Assembly (NCBI GenBank): GCA_035689185.1
Contig: DASSLY010000082.1
Coordinates: 1 to 22,320, forward strand
Origin: DASSLY01 sp035689185
GTDB lineage: Bacteria > Actinomycetota > Actinomycetes > Actinomycetales > Dermatophilaceae
Length of the DNA: 22,320 nucleotides
Reading direction: 5' to 3'
The translations under genes were made by a program, and so were the position numbers. How positions within the stretch are numbered: position 1 is the first letter of the stretch; each line of letters starts with the position of its first letter. Below, piece after piece: positions 14,656 to 22,071 of this stretch. The notes under the pieces are model-generated. The model saw only the letters and a program-made list of their open reading frames with translations. It was not told the origin of the DNA and did not search any database.

Positions 14656-14661
14656 CATTGT
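14656..14661 (+). promoter_or_regulatory. Possible -10 element (CATTGT) of the membrane protein gene
   Basis: CATTGT is followed by 7 nt and ATG at 14669. TAACCT at 14642-14647 is an alternative -10 giving a short leader. The 111-bp divergent region 14558-14668 must hold promoters for this gene and for the response regulator; no clear regulator-binding direct repeat was found. Confidence 0.3.
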
Positions 14662-14668
14662 GGTCGCC

Positions 14669-15820
14669 ATGACGACCTCGACCGTATGGCGCCGGGTGGC
14701 CGCCGTCTGCATGGCCGGCGCCGCGGCGATCCACCTCGGCGTGACCGAGGCCCACTTCCAGCAATGGTGGGCCTTCGGAGTGTTCTTCCTGCTACTGGCG
14801 GCGGCGCAGCTGACCTGGGCGCTGTTCACCTGGATCCGGCCGGACCGGAACCTGCTCCTGCTCGGTGCGACCGGCGCGCTGGCGGTCGTGGCCCTGTGGC
14901 TGCTGACGCGCACGGTCGGACTGCCGTTCGGCCCGGACGCCGGGTCGGCCGAGCCGTTCGGCCCGGCCGACGTCATCGCCGCGGTCTTCGAGGTGCTGGC
15001 TGCGGTGTCGGCGTTGCAGGCCGCGCGGCAGCCGCTGACCGGGCGTGCGGTCTCTTCCGGCCGGGCTACCGCCGCCACCGCCGCCGCGGCCTCGCTCGTG
15101 CTGGTCGGCAGCGGCGTGGCGATGGCCGTGCCGGTAGGCCACGCCACCGGTGATGCGGAACACGCCGGCGGGCAGGCCGGCGCCACTGGGCACGCGCAGA
15201 CCGCGGCCGGCGTCGGCGAGCGCCACCACCTGCCCGACCTGCCGGACGTGTCGACCGCCACGGCCGCGCAGACCGCGGCCGCGGCAGGCCTTCTGGCCGG
15301 GATCGAGACCGCCACGGCGAAGTACCGCGACATCGAAGTCGCCCGGGCCGCCGGCTGGGACGTGCAGGAGGGACTGGCCCGCCGCGCCCGGCGGACCAAC
15401 GGCAAGGCGAAGGTCAACTCGGCCAAGGCGATGCTGAACCTGCACGTCGGCAACAAGGCCGTTCTCAAGGACGGCAAGGACATCGACCCGGCCGCGCCGA
15501 ACGCCCTCATCTACGACCGTTCGCGCGACGGGACGTGGTCGCTGATCGGGGTGATGTTCATCGCCGAGGACCGGAAGCACCCCACCGCGGACTACGCGCC
15601 CTACCTGCGCTGGCACTACCACGACAAGTGCCGGGTCCCCGGTCAGAAGCAGCCGACCGACCCGGCCGCGGACGGCAGCTGCCCTACGGGGAGCCAGCCG
15701 TTCACCGGGAAGGCCCTGATGACCCACGTGTGGTTCGTGCAGCCGGACGACCTCCGCTACGCCTTTGACCTCAAGGTGCCCCGCCAGCAGGTCAACGCCT
15801 ACCAGGCGACCCTGCGCTGA
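14669..15820 (+). CDS. Four-TM membrane protein with His/Cys-containing C-terminal domain, function unknown
   Basis: A 383-residue protein I cannot name. The first ~155 residues contain four hydrophobic segments (about 9-27, 34-55, 62-80, 97-117) plus a fifth near 134-156. A His-rich linker (about 158-187, ending GERHHLPDLPD) leads to a soluble domain (about 200-383) that is probably extracytoplasmic. The soluble domain has possible metal ligands: H259, H316 and H318 with C321 (WHYHDKC), C338, and H353 (MTHVWFV). C321 and C338 could also form a disulphide. Similar multi-TM proteins with HYHD and HVW motifs occur in other actinobacteria without known function. It is divergent from a two-component system that may control it. 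It overlaps the tail of the convergent phosphatase gene by 29 bp. GTG at 14660 is another possible start. Confidence 0.85.
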   Translation: MTTSTVWRRVAAVCMAGAAAIHLGVTEAHFQQWWAFGVFFLLLAAAQLTWALFTWIRPDRNLLLLGATGALAVVALWLLTRTVGLPFGPDAGSAEPFGPADVIAAVFEVLAAVSALQAARQPLTGRAVSSGRATAATAAAASLVLVGSGVAMAVPVGHATGDAEHAGGQAGATGHAQTAAGVGERHHLPDLPDVSTATAAQTAAAAGLLAGIETATAKYRDIEVARAAGWDVQEGLARRARRTNGKAKVNSAKAMLNLHVGNKAVLKDGKDIDPAAPNALIYDRSRDGTWSLIGVMFIAEDRKHPTADYAPYLRWHYHDKCRVPGQKQPTDPAADGSCPTGSQPFTGKALMTHVWFVQPDDLRYAFDLKVPRQQVNAYQATLR

Positions 15821-16334
15821 GCAGCGCCGGAAGGCTGTCGCGCAGGTGGTCGACCAGGCCGCGGCAGGCGGCCTCGACCTCGCGTAGGCAACGGTCGAAC
15901 TCGGCCTCGCCGCCGTAGTAGGGGTCGTCCACGTCCAGTGTCCCCGCCGCGACGGCGTCCGGGTCGAACTCGCGCAGCAGCCGGACCTTCTCGGCGTCGG
16001 CGGGGGTCGGCGCCAGTCGGCGCAGCGCCCGCAGGTGGCTGCGGTCGGCCGCCAAGACGAGGTCCCGGTCGGCGAACCAGGTGTGGCTGAACTGCCGCGC
16101 CCGGTGGGCGGACCCGTCGTAGCCGCCGCCCCGCAGGACGGCGACGGTCCGCTGGTCGGCGCCGCCACCCACGTGCCAGTCGCCGGTGCCGGCCGAGTCG
16201 ACCTCGACCCGGCCGCCCAACCCGGCAGCGTCCAGCAGCGAGCGGAGCACGATCGCCGCCATCGGCGATCGGCAGATGTTGCCGGTGCAGACGACGCAGA
16301 CCCGGTATGCCGTGCGGTTGCCTTGGGTGCTCAC
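15792..16334 (-). CDS. Low-molecular-weight protein-tyrosine phosphatase
   Basis: A 180-residue cytoplasmic phosphatase of the LMW-PTP (arsenate-reductase-like) family. The P-loop CTGNICRS (16-23) has nucleophile C16 and R22. The general-acid loop is DDPYYGG, with D137 acting as acid. It should hydrolyse phosphotyrosine or a related phosphate. The length fits the actinobacterial PtpA type with a slightly long C-terminus. GTG at 16334 is used, 8 bp after the M56 peptidase stop; TTG at 16346 is an in-frame alternative that would overlap that stop. It is the last gene of the run that begins with cydA. Its 3' end overlaps the convergent membrane protein gene by 29 bp. Confidence 0.92.
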   Translation of the reverse strand: MSTQGNRTAYRVCVVCTGNICRSPMAAIVLRSLLDAAGLGGRVEVDSAGTGDWHVGGGADQRTVAVLRGGGYDGSAHRARQFSHTWFADRDLVLAADRSHLRALRRLAPTPADAEKVRLLREFDPDAVAAGTLDVDDPYYGGEAEFDRCLREVEAACRGLVDHLRDSLPALLSAGSPGRR

Positions 16335-16342
16335 GACAGCAT

Positions 16343-17176
16343 TCAACCCGGTATGCCGGCGACGAACAGCGCCGGTGGCGTCGCCAGGACCACGGCCGCG
16401 AACAGGTACATCGACCCGGTCAGCACCGGCCGCGCCTGCGCCGCCTGGCTGAGCAGCTCCAGCCGAGCCCGGGCGGTGGACCCGCCGGCGGCCAACGCGG
16501 CGTCCGGGGCGTGGCTGTGGGCGAGCGCGACCAGCGCGCGAGCCGTGGGGGTGGCACCAACCGCGCGCACCGCGGCCTGGTCGGCGAGCACCTCGACGAG
16601 CAACCGGACCTCAGCCATCGCCGCCGGACACCGCCACCAGGACGGTCCGGCGTGGTGCAGGACGGTGAAGAACTCCAGCACCAGGTCGTGCCGGGCCCGC
16701 AGGTGCGTCCGCTCGTGCGTGACGACCGCAGTCAGCTGGTCGCGCGGCAACGCGTCCAGCAGTCCCTGGCTCAGCACCAGGCGGCGGCGCAGCCCCGGCA
16801 GGCAGTAGGCCGTCGGCGTCGGGTGCGCGATCACCCGCAGCGTGTCCGGCGCCGCGACGGCCAGCACGTCGACCAGCTCTCGATGGGTTCGGCGGGCGGC
16901 CCGCAGCCGGGTGCCGACCCGGTGGCAACACAGCAGCAGCCGGCCGAGCACCAGGCCGCCGAGCATCAGGGCGGGCAGGACGAGCCAGGCGGCCCGTTGC
17001 TGGACGGGGACCAGCGCAGCCGCCGCCAGCGCCGCCAGCACGGCGCCCCCACTGACCGCCTGCCAGACCACGAGCGCAGCCCGGGGCGACCGGCGGAATC
17101 GCACCCGCCGCGCCATCAGCCGGGGCACCGGGCCGGACAGCACCAGGGCAAGCGCGACGAGCGCGACGACGGACAT
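16343..17176 (-). CDS. M56-family (BlaR1/MecR1-like) membrane metallopeptidase, short form without sensor domain
   Basis: A 277-residue integral membrane zinc protease. HERTH at 154-158 gives the two zinc histidines and the catalytic glutamate; the third ligand is likely E195 in VEVLADQAA. Hydrophobic segments are near 1-20, 36-57, 62-85 and 252-273. Classical BlaR1/MecR1 carry a C-terminal penicillin-binding sensor domain, which is absent here, so beta-lactam sensing by this protein is unlikely. In BlaR-BlaI systems the peptidase leads to cleavage of the repressor; the repressor gene lies 24 bp upstream, so the same partnership is probable. What activates it is unknown; the cyd genes next to it suggest a link to the membrane or respiration (inference). 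Confidence 0.92.
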   Translation of the reverse strand: MSVVALVALALVLSGPVPRLMARRVRFRRSPRAALVVWQAVSGGAVLAALAAAALVPVQQRAAWLVLPALMLGGLVLGRLLLCCHRVGTRLRAARRTHRELVDVLAVAAPDTLRVIAHPTPTAYCLPGLRRRLVLSQGLLDALPRDQLTAVVTHERTHLRARHDLVLEFFTVLHHAGPSWWRCPAAMAEVRLLVEVLADQAAVRAVGATPTARALVALAHSHAPDAALAAGGSTARARLELLSQAAQARPVLTGSMYLFAAVVLATPPALFVAGIPG

Positions 17177-17200
17177 GCGCGGTACCCGATCTGTCGCCGG

Positions 17201-17653
17201 TCAGCCGCGACTGTCGGCTTGCCCGTCGACCTGCCGCTCGCGTTCTGGCTCGACCCCCAGTCCTGCCTGGTGCTCGACCTCGGCGAGCGCCGCGCGCAGG
17301 TCGGCCAGCTCCTCCGGGCTCGCCTGGTCCAGGAAGTGCAGCATGGTGGCCCGCCGGTCGGTGCCGCTGAGGCCGCCCAGCGTCTCCCGCATGGCGCGCG
17401 CGGTCAGCTCCTCGCGGCTGGCCTGCGCGGCATACCGGAAGGCCCGGCCGTCGCGCGCCTGGGTGACCAGCTGCTTCTTCGCCAGCCGGTCCAGCACGGT
17501 CATGACCGTGGTGTAGGCCAGTCCCCGGAGCTGTCCGACCGACTCGTGCACTTCGCGGACGGTGGCCGGTCCGGCGCCGGACGCCGCCCGATCCCACAGG
17601 CATGCCATCACGGCGCGCTCCAGCTCACCGAGGAGCGGGACGGGCGCGGGCAC
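17201..17653 (-). CDS. BlaI/MecI/CopY-family transcriptional repressor
   Basis: A 150-residue winged-helix repressor. It opens LGELERAVMACLWDR, the usual BlaI start. The recognition-helix region is YTTVMTVLDRLAKKQLV (about 46-62), close to the family pattern 'TTVxTxLxRLxxKGxL'. The C-terminal dimerisation helices (about 78-115) include the region where M56 peptidases cut BlaI. The copper-binding Cys motif of CopY is absent, so metal sensing is not indicated. GTG start at 17653, 6 bp after the cydC stop; the M56 gene follows after 24 bp. In Mycobacterium tuberculosis BlaI is known to control blaC and ATP-synthase genes. Here control of the cyd operon itself is plausible, but its promoter is outside the window. 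Confidence 0.93.
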   Translation of the reverse strand: MPAPVPLLGELERAVMACLWDRAASGAGPATVREVHESVGQLRGLAYTTVMTVLDRLAKKQLVTQARDGRAFRYAAQASREELTARAMRETLGGLSGTDRRATMLHFLDQASPEELADLRAALAEVEHQAGLGVEPERERQVDGQADSRG

Positions 17654-17659
17654 GGCGGC

Positions 17660-19495
17660 TCACCCTACCCGCCGGCTGGGGGCCACGCATCGCGGCCGGG
17701 TCGCCCCGGCGGCGCCCAGGGCGACCACCCGGTCGAACAGTTCCAGCCCGTCCGGACGGTGCGTGGTGAGGACGACGGTGCGCCCGCGCGCGGCCCGGAC
17801 CAGGTCGCCGAGCACGGTCAGCGCGGTGGGGTGGTCCAGGTGTGCGACCGGCTCGTCCAGGAGCAGGACCGGGCGTTGCGAGAGCAGGGCACGAGCCAGG
17901 GCGAGCCGGGCGCGCTCACCGCCGGACAGCCCGCGGCCGCCGGCTCCCAGCGGGGTCTCCAGCTCCTGCGGAAGGCCGGCCAGCCAGGCGCCGAGACCGG
18001 CTGCGGTCAAGGCCGCCCGGATGTCGTCGTCGCTGGCCTCCGGCTGGGCCAGGCGCAGGTTCGCGCGTACGGTGCCGGCGAAGACGTGCGGTTCGTCGTC
18101 GACCACGGCCACCCGTGACCGCCAGGCGCTGAGACCGCAATCGGTGAGCGGGACGCCGTCGGCCTCGACGGTGCCACTTGCCGGGTCCAGCGTCCGCGCC
18201 AGCAGGGCGAGCAGGCTGGACTTGCCGCAGCCGTTCGGCCCGAGCACCGCGAGGTGCTCTCCCGGCTGGACCTCCAGGTCGAGCGGCCCGACGACCCGCC
18301 CGGTCGCCCACACGCAGGTGGCCGCCCGCACGGACAGGTGCGGCGCCGCGGCGCCTCGTGCGGCATCCGGGTCGGCAGCGGGGTCGGCAGCGGGGTCGGC
18401 AGCGGTGTTCGCAGCGGTGTTCGAGGCGGTGTTCGCAGCGGGATCGGCGCCGGGGTCGGCAGCGGTGTCCGCATCGAATTTGGCAGCGGGGGTCGCATCC
18501 GGGTTGGCATCGTGGTGCGCACGGGGGCCGGCATGAGGGCGTCCGCCTCGGTGCGCCTCCCGGTGTTCGTCCGTGACCGTCACCGCCGCCGGCTGGTCGG
18601 TCAGCTGCCTCAGCCGGCGGGTGGCCGCGTCCGCGCGGGCCCTCGCGCCGACGGCGTCGGCGAGGTTCGACAGCGCGTCTGCGAGCGCCACCGGGACCAG
18701 CACGACCAGGGCCGCGACGGGTGCGCTGAGACCGTGCCCCACCCGGGCGGCAGCCTCGACCGCGACCCCCACGGTGGCCATCCCGGTGACGGCCAGGGTG
18801 AGGGCGGCCGTCCGCGCGCGGGCCCGGGCCCGGCCTCGGGTGGCCAGCCGCAGGCGCTGCTGCGCCTCGCCCAGCCACTGCTGCACGGATGCCGCGGCGT
18901 GCGCGGCCTGCACCTGGACGGCGTTCGTCGTCACCAGCACGGCCAACCGCCCGACCTCGGCCCGGGCGGCCAGCTCGGCGTCGTGGCCGCGGACCTCGTC
19001 GCGGTAGCCCCACCAGCCGGTCAGCGCAACCGCAGCCAGGACCAGGGCCAGCCACCAGCCGGCCGCCGGCAGCACCAGCGACACCCCGACAGCGGCACCA
19101 ACCGCGGTCAGGCACGACCCGGCCAGCGGAACGCTCCCGCGGACCAGCCCGTCGACCTGGTCGTCCAGCTCGGCGACCGCTGCTGTGAGCCGTTCGCCGC
19201 GTGACCGGTGGCCCAGCCTCGCCGGGGTGAGCGGGATGAGGGCTCGGTACAGCCGCACCCGGCGCCGGGCCAGCTCGCCCAGCGCGGCGTCGTGGGAGCG
19301 GAGCCGCTCGGCGTAGCGCAGCACCGGGCGGGCGATGCCGAACGCCCGGACCGCGACGATGGCGGTGAGCAGGGTGAGGATGACAGGCCGGGCGCCGGCG
19401 GACACGATGAGCCAGCCGGAGGTGGCGGTCAAGGCCACTCCGGCCGAGGTCGCGGCGCCCCCGAGCAGGGCGGCCTGGGCCAGCTTGGCCCTCAT
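17660..19495 (-). CDS. cydC: Heterodimeric ABC transporter CydDC, CydC subunit, with repetitive linker
   Basis: One half of the CydDC exporter needed for assembly of cytochrome bd oxidase (reported to move thiols or haem). It has 611 residues: transmembrane domain about 1-300, linker, nucleotide-binding domain about 387-600. Walker A is GPNGCGKSS (419-427), the signature LSGGE (523-527), Walker B VLLLDEP (543-549) and the H-loop H579. The linker (about 309-384) is unusual: a His/Arg-rich part followed by (A-A-D-P)-type repeats of 12-bp units, longer than in typical CydC. The ATG at 19495 overlaps the cydD stop as ATGA. CydC rather than CydD is assigned by order (cydABDC) and by sequence. Confidence 0.93.
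   Translation of the reverse strand: MRAKLAQAALLGGAATSAGVALTATSGWLIVSAGARPVILTLLTAIVAVRAFGIARPVLRYAERLRSHDAALGELARRRVRLYRALIPLTPARLGHRSRGERLTAAVAELDDQVDGLVRGSVPLAGSCLTAVGAAVGVSLVLPAAGWWLALVLAAVALTGWWGYRDEVRGHDAELAARAEVGRLAVLVTTNAVQVQAAHAAASVQQWLGEAQQRLRLATRGRARARARTAALTLAVTGMATVGVAVEAAARVGHGLSAPVAALVVLVPVALADALSNLADAVGARARADAATRRLRQLTDQPAAVTVTDEHREAHRGGRPHAGPRAHHDANPDATPAAKFDADTAADPGADPAANTASNTAANTAADPAADPAADPDAARGAAAPHLSVRAATCVWATGRVVGPLDLEVQPGEHLAVLGPNGCGKSSLLALLARTLDPASGTVEADGVPLTDCGLSAWRSRVAVVDDEPHVFAGTVRANLRLAQPEASDDDIRAALTAAGLGAWLAGLPQELETPLGAGGRGLSGGERARLALARALLSQRPVLLLDEPVAHLDHPTALTVLGDLVRAARGRTVVLTTHRPDGLELFDRVVALGAAGATRPRCVAPSRRVG
18359..18535 (-). repeat. 12-bp-unit minisatellite in the cydC linker
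   Basis: Variants of GGGGTCGGCAGC and GGTGTTCGCAGC (plus strand) repeat in 12-bp steps, most regular at 18366-18460, coding for AADP/AANT-like four-residue units. The frame is kept throughout. It sits exactly between the membrane and ATP-binding domains. Confidence 0.85.
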
Positions 19496-21057
19496 CGGGG
19501 GGTCACCAGCTGGCCGAGTTCGATGCGCGCGCCGGCCAGCCGGACCAGCTCGTGGCGGTGCGTCACCGCGATGACCGTCCGGGTGGCGGCGAGCTCGCCG
19601 ATCGCGGCATGGGCGAGCTCGGCCGCGCCGTCGTCGAGGTGAGCGGTCGGCTCGTCCAGCAGCACCAGCGGCGAGGGCGACAGCAGGGCGCGGGCCAGCA
19701 CGAGCCGGGCACGCTGCCCGGCGGACAGGCCGAGCCCCTCGTCGCCGAGCAGGGTGTCCAGGCCCTCCGGCAGCCCCGCCGCGAAGCCGTCCAGGCCCAC
19801 CGTCCGAAGCACCGCCCAGAGGTCGGCCGCCGACGCGGCGTTGCCCAGCCGCAGGTTCTCGGCGACCGATGCCGGCACCAGGAACGGCGTCTGGGTCACC
19901 AGGTGGGCCGCGGGTGCCGAGACGGTGCCCGCGCTGGGCGTGCGGATGCCGGCGAGCAGCTCGAGCAGGGTGCTCTTGCCCGCCCCCGACGGCCCGGTCA
20001 CCACGGTGAGCCCGCGGTCGAAACGGGCCGTCAGCCCGTGCAGGACCGTTGTACTTGCGTCGGGGTAGGCGTAGCTGACGTCGTCCAGCCCGGCCACCTC
20101 GGCGCGCACCGGCTGGGCGGCGGGCCGGTCGAGCCGGTCCAGCGCGTCGGCGAGAGCGGCGGCGCCGTCCGCGGCGGCGTGGTACTCGGCACCGACCCGG
20201 CGGACCGGCCAGTAGGCCTCGGGGGCCAGCAGGATGGCAACCAGACCGGTGGACAGGGTCATCGCCCCGCCCGCCAGCCGGATCCCGACGGTCACCGCGA
20301 CCAGGGCCACGCAGATGGTGGACAGCAGTTCCAGCGCGGCCGAGCTGAGGAAGGCCAGCCGCAGCGTGTGCAGGCTGGCCAGCCGGTGCCGTTCGCTGAC
20401 CCGGGCGACCAGGTCGGCCTGCTGCTCGGCCCGGCCATAGGACACCAGCGTCGGCAGCCCGCGCATCACGTCCAAGAAGTGGCCCGCCAGCCCCGCCAGC
20501 GCCTTCCAGCGCCTGCCGGTGGCCTCGGCGGTGGTCCGGCCGATCAGGGCGGCGAAGACCGGCAGCAGCGGCAGCGTCAGCACGACCACCAGCGCGCTCC
20601 ACGGGTCGACCAGCACCAGCGTGGTCATCGCCAGCCCGGGGACCACGACCGCGGTGACCAGGGCCGGGAGGAAGCGGGCGACATACGGCTCGACCGAGGC
20701 GGCGCCCGCGGAGGTGAGGGTGAGGGTGCGGGCGGTGTCGTGCGGCATACCGGCCGGGCGGTCGAGCAGGTGCGCGACCAGGCGCGCGCGCAGCGCGGTC
20801 GACACGCGGACCGCGGCGCGCCCGGCGAGCAACTCCAGCAGCCCGGCCAGGCCGGCGCGGGCCGCGAGCACCAGCACGAGCGCGGCTACCGGACCGGTCA
20901 GGTCAGGCTCGCGAACGACCGCGACGACGACGGCGGTGAGCGCGAACGCCTGGGCGACCGCGGCGACGCCCTGGGCGAGGGTGACGGCGGCGACCGCGCC
21001 GGCCCACCGGCGTGCCTCGGGCAGCCGCCGGAACAGCCGCGGGTCGACGGGCCGCAT
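19492..21057 (-). CDS. cydD: Heterodimeric ABC transporter CydDC, CydD subunit
   Basis: The other half of the CydDC exporter required for cytochrome bd maturation. It has 521 residues with an N-terminal six-helix membrane domain (about 18-300). The nucleotide-binding domain follows (about 318-510). Walker A is GPSGAGKST (355-363), the signature LSAGQ (444-448), Walker B LVLLDEP (464-470) and the H-loop H500. All ATPase residues look intact, so the pair with CydC should be active. The ATG start at 21057 lies 3 bp after the cydB stop and the stop overlaps the cydC start. The tight packing shows one operon with cydA and cydB. Some actinobacteria fuse CydD and CydC; here they are separate. Confidence 0.95.
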   Translation of the reverse strand: MRPVDPRLFRRLPEARRWAGAVAAVTLAQGVAAVAQAFALTAVVVAVVREPDLTGPVAALVLVLAARAGLAGLLELLAGRAAVRVSTALRARLVAHLLDRPAGMPHDTARTLTLTSAGAASVEPYVARFLPALVTAVVVPGLAMTTLVLVDPWSALVVVLTLPLLPVFAALIGRTTAEATGRRWKALAGLAGHFLDVMRGLPTLVSYGRAEQQADLVARVSERHRLASLHTLRLAFLSSAALELLSTICVALVAVTVGIRLAGGAMTLSTGLVAILLAPEAYWPVRRVGAEYHAAADGAAALADALDRLDRPAAQPVRAEVAGLDDVSYAYPDASTTVLHGLTARFDRGLTVVTGPSGAGKSTLLELLAGIRTPSAGTVSAPAAHLVTQTPFLVPASVAENLRLGNAASAADLWAVLRTVGLDGFAAGLPEGLDTLLGDEGLGLSAGQRARLVLARALLSPSPLVLLDEPTAHLDDGAAELAHAAIGELAATRTVIAVTHRHELVRLAGARIELGQLVTPR

Positions 21058-21060
21058 GCC

Positions 21061-22062
21061 TCAGTGCGCCGCCGGGATGTGCTGGGTGCCGATCCGCTTG
21101 CGGAAGGTCCAGTAGGTCCAGCCCTGGTAGGCGAGCACGACCGGGGTGAAGATGACCGCCACCACGGTCATGATGCGCAGCGTGTAGTCGGTGCTCGACG
21201 CGTTCGTCGTCGTCAGCGACCAGGCGTCGTTCAGCGAGGACGGCATCACCTGGGGGAACAGGCCCAGGAACAAGGACACCACGGCCAGCGCGATGGCCGC
21301 GAACGTACCCGTGAAAGCCCACCCCTCCCGGTCCCGGGCGGCCATGAGGACCCCCGCTACCAGCGCCACCGCCGCGACCAGCGCGGCCAGCCAGGAGGCC
21401 GCCGTGCCCGTGCGAACGTTGACCAGCACCAGGAACGCGGCGGCCAGCACGATCGCGACCACCCCGGACCGCACGGCGAACCGGCGGGCGTCCGCGCGGA
21501 CCGGGCCGACCGACTTCAGCGCCACGAAGATCGCGCCGTGGGTCAGGAAGAGCGCCACCGTGGTCAGGCCGCCGAGCAGCCCGGCCGGGTTCAGCAAGGT
21601 GAACAGGTTGCCGGTGTACTCCTTGGCCGCGTCGATCGGCACGCCCAGCACGATGTTGGCGAACGCCACCCCCCACAGCAGCGCCGGGACGGCCGAGCCG
21701 ACCACGATGGCCAGGTCCCACCGCCGGCGCCAGGTGTCGTCGTCGACCTTGCCCCGGTAGTCGAAGCCGAGTGCCCGGACGATGAGCGCCAGCAGGATGA
21801 GCAGCAGCGGCAGGTAGAAGCCGCTGAACAAGGTGGCGTACCAGTGCGGGAAGGCCGCGAACGTGGCCCCGCCCGCGGTGAGCAGCCACACCTCGTTGCC
21901 GTCCCAGACCGGGCCGATGGTGTTGATCATGACGCGACGCTCGCGATCGTCCTCGGCCAGGACGGGCAGGAGCATGCCGACGCCGAAGTCGAAGCCCTCG
22001 AGGGTGAAGTAGCCGACCCAGAGGACGGCGATGAGGGTGAACCAGACGGTGGTGAGCTCCAT
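21061..22062 (-). CDS. cydB: Cytochrome bd ubiquinol/menaquinol oxidase subunit II
   Basis: Membrane subunit of the bd-type terminal oxidase, which oxidises quinol (menaquinol in actinobacteria) and reduces oxygen with high affinity. It has 333 residues, normal for CydB, with about eight to nine hydrophobic helices. The N-terminus holds the conserved segments LEGFDFGVGML (about 21-31) and IGPVWDGNEVWLL (about 49-61), both diagnostic for the family. ATG at 22062 is preceded by the Shine-Dalgarno sequence GAGAGG. It begins 9 bp after the cydA stop. The cytoplasmic loop near 225-250 is charged as usual. Nothing suggests damage. Confidence 0.97.
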   Translation of the reverse strand: MELTTVWFTLIAVLWVGYFTLEGFDFGVGMLLPVLAEDDRERRVMINTIGPVWDGNEVWLLTAGGATFAAFPHWYATLFSGFYLPLLLILLALIVRALGFDYRGKVDDDTWRRRWDLAIVVGSAVPALLWGVAFANIVLGVPIDAAKEYTGNLFTLLNPAGLLGGLTTVALFLTHGAIFVALKSVGPVRADARRFAVRSGVVAIVLAAAFLVLVNVRTGTAASWLAALVAAVALVAGVLMAARDREGWAFTGTFAAIALAVVSLFLGLFPQVMPSSLNDAWSLTTTNASSTDYTLRIMTVVAVIFTPVVLAYQGWTYWTFRKRIGTQHIPAAH

Positions 22063-22071
22063 GGTGTCCTC

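Noticed and set aside
16343..17653. BlaI-M56 pair as a beta-lactam resistance switch
   Set aside because: The peptidase lacks the penicillin-binding sensor domain and no beta-lactamase gene is present in the window.
19496..20602. Upstream extension of the cydC frame
   Set aside because: It is antiparallel-free but out of frame with cydD on the same strand; cydD has full ABC transporter motifs and the ATGA overlap fixes the cydC start at 19495.
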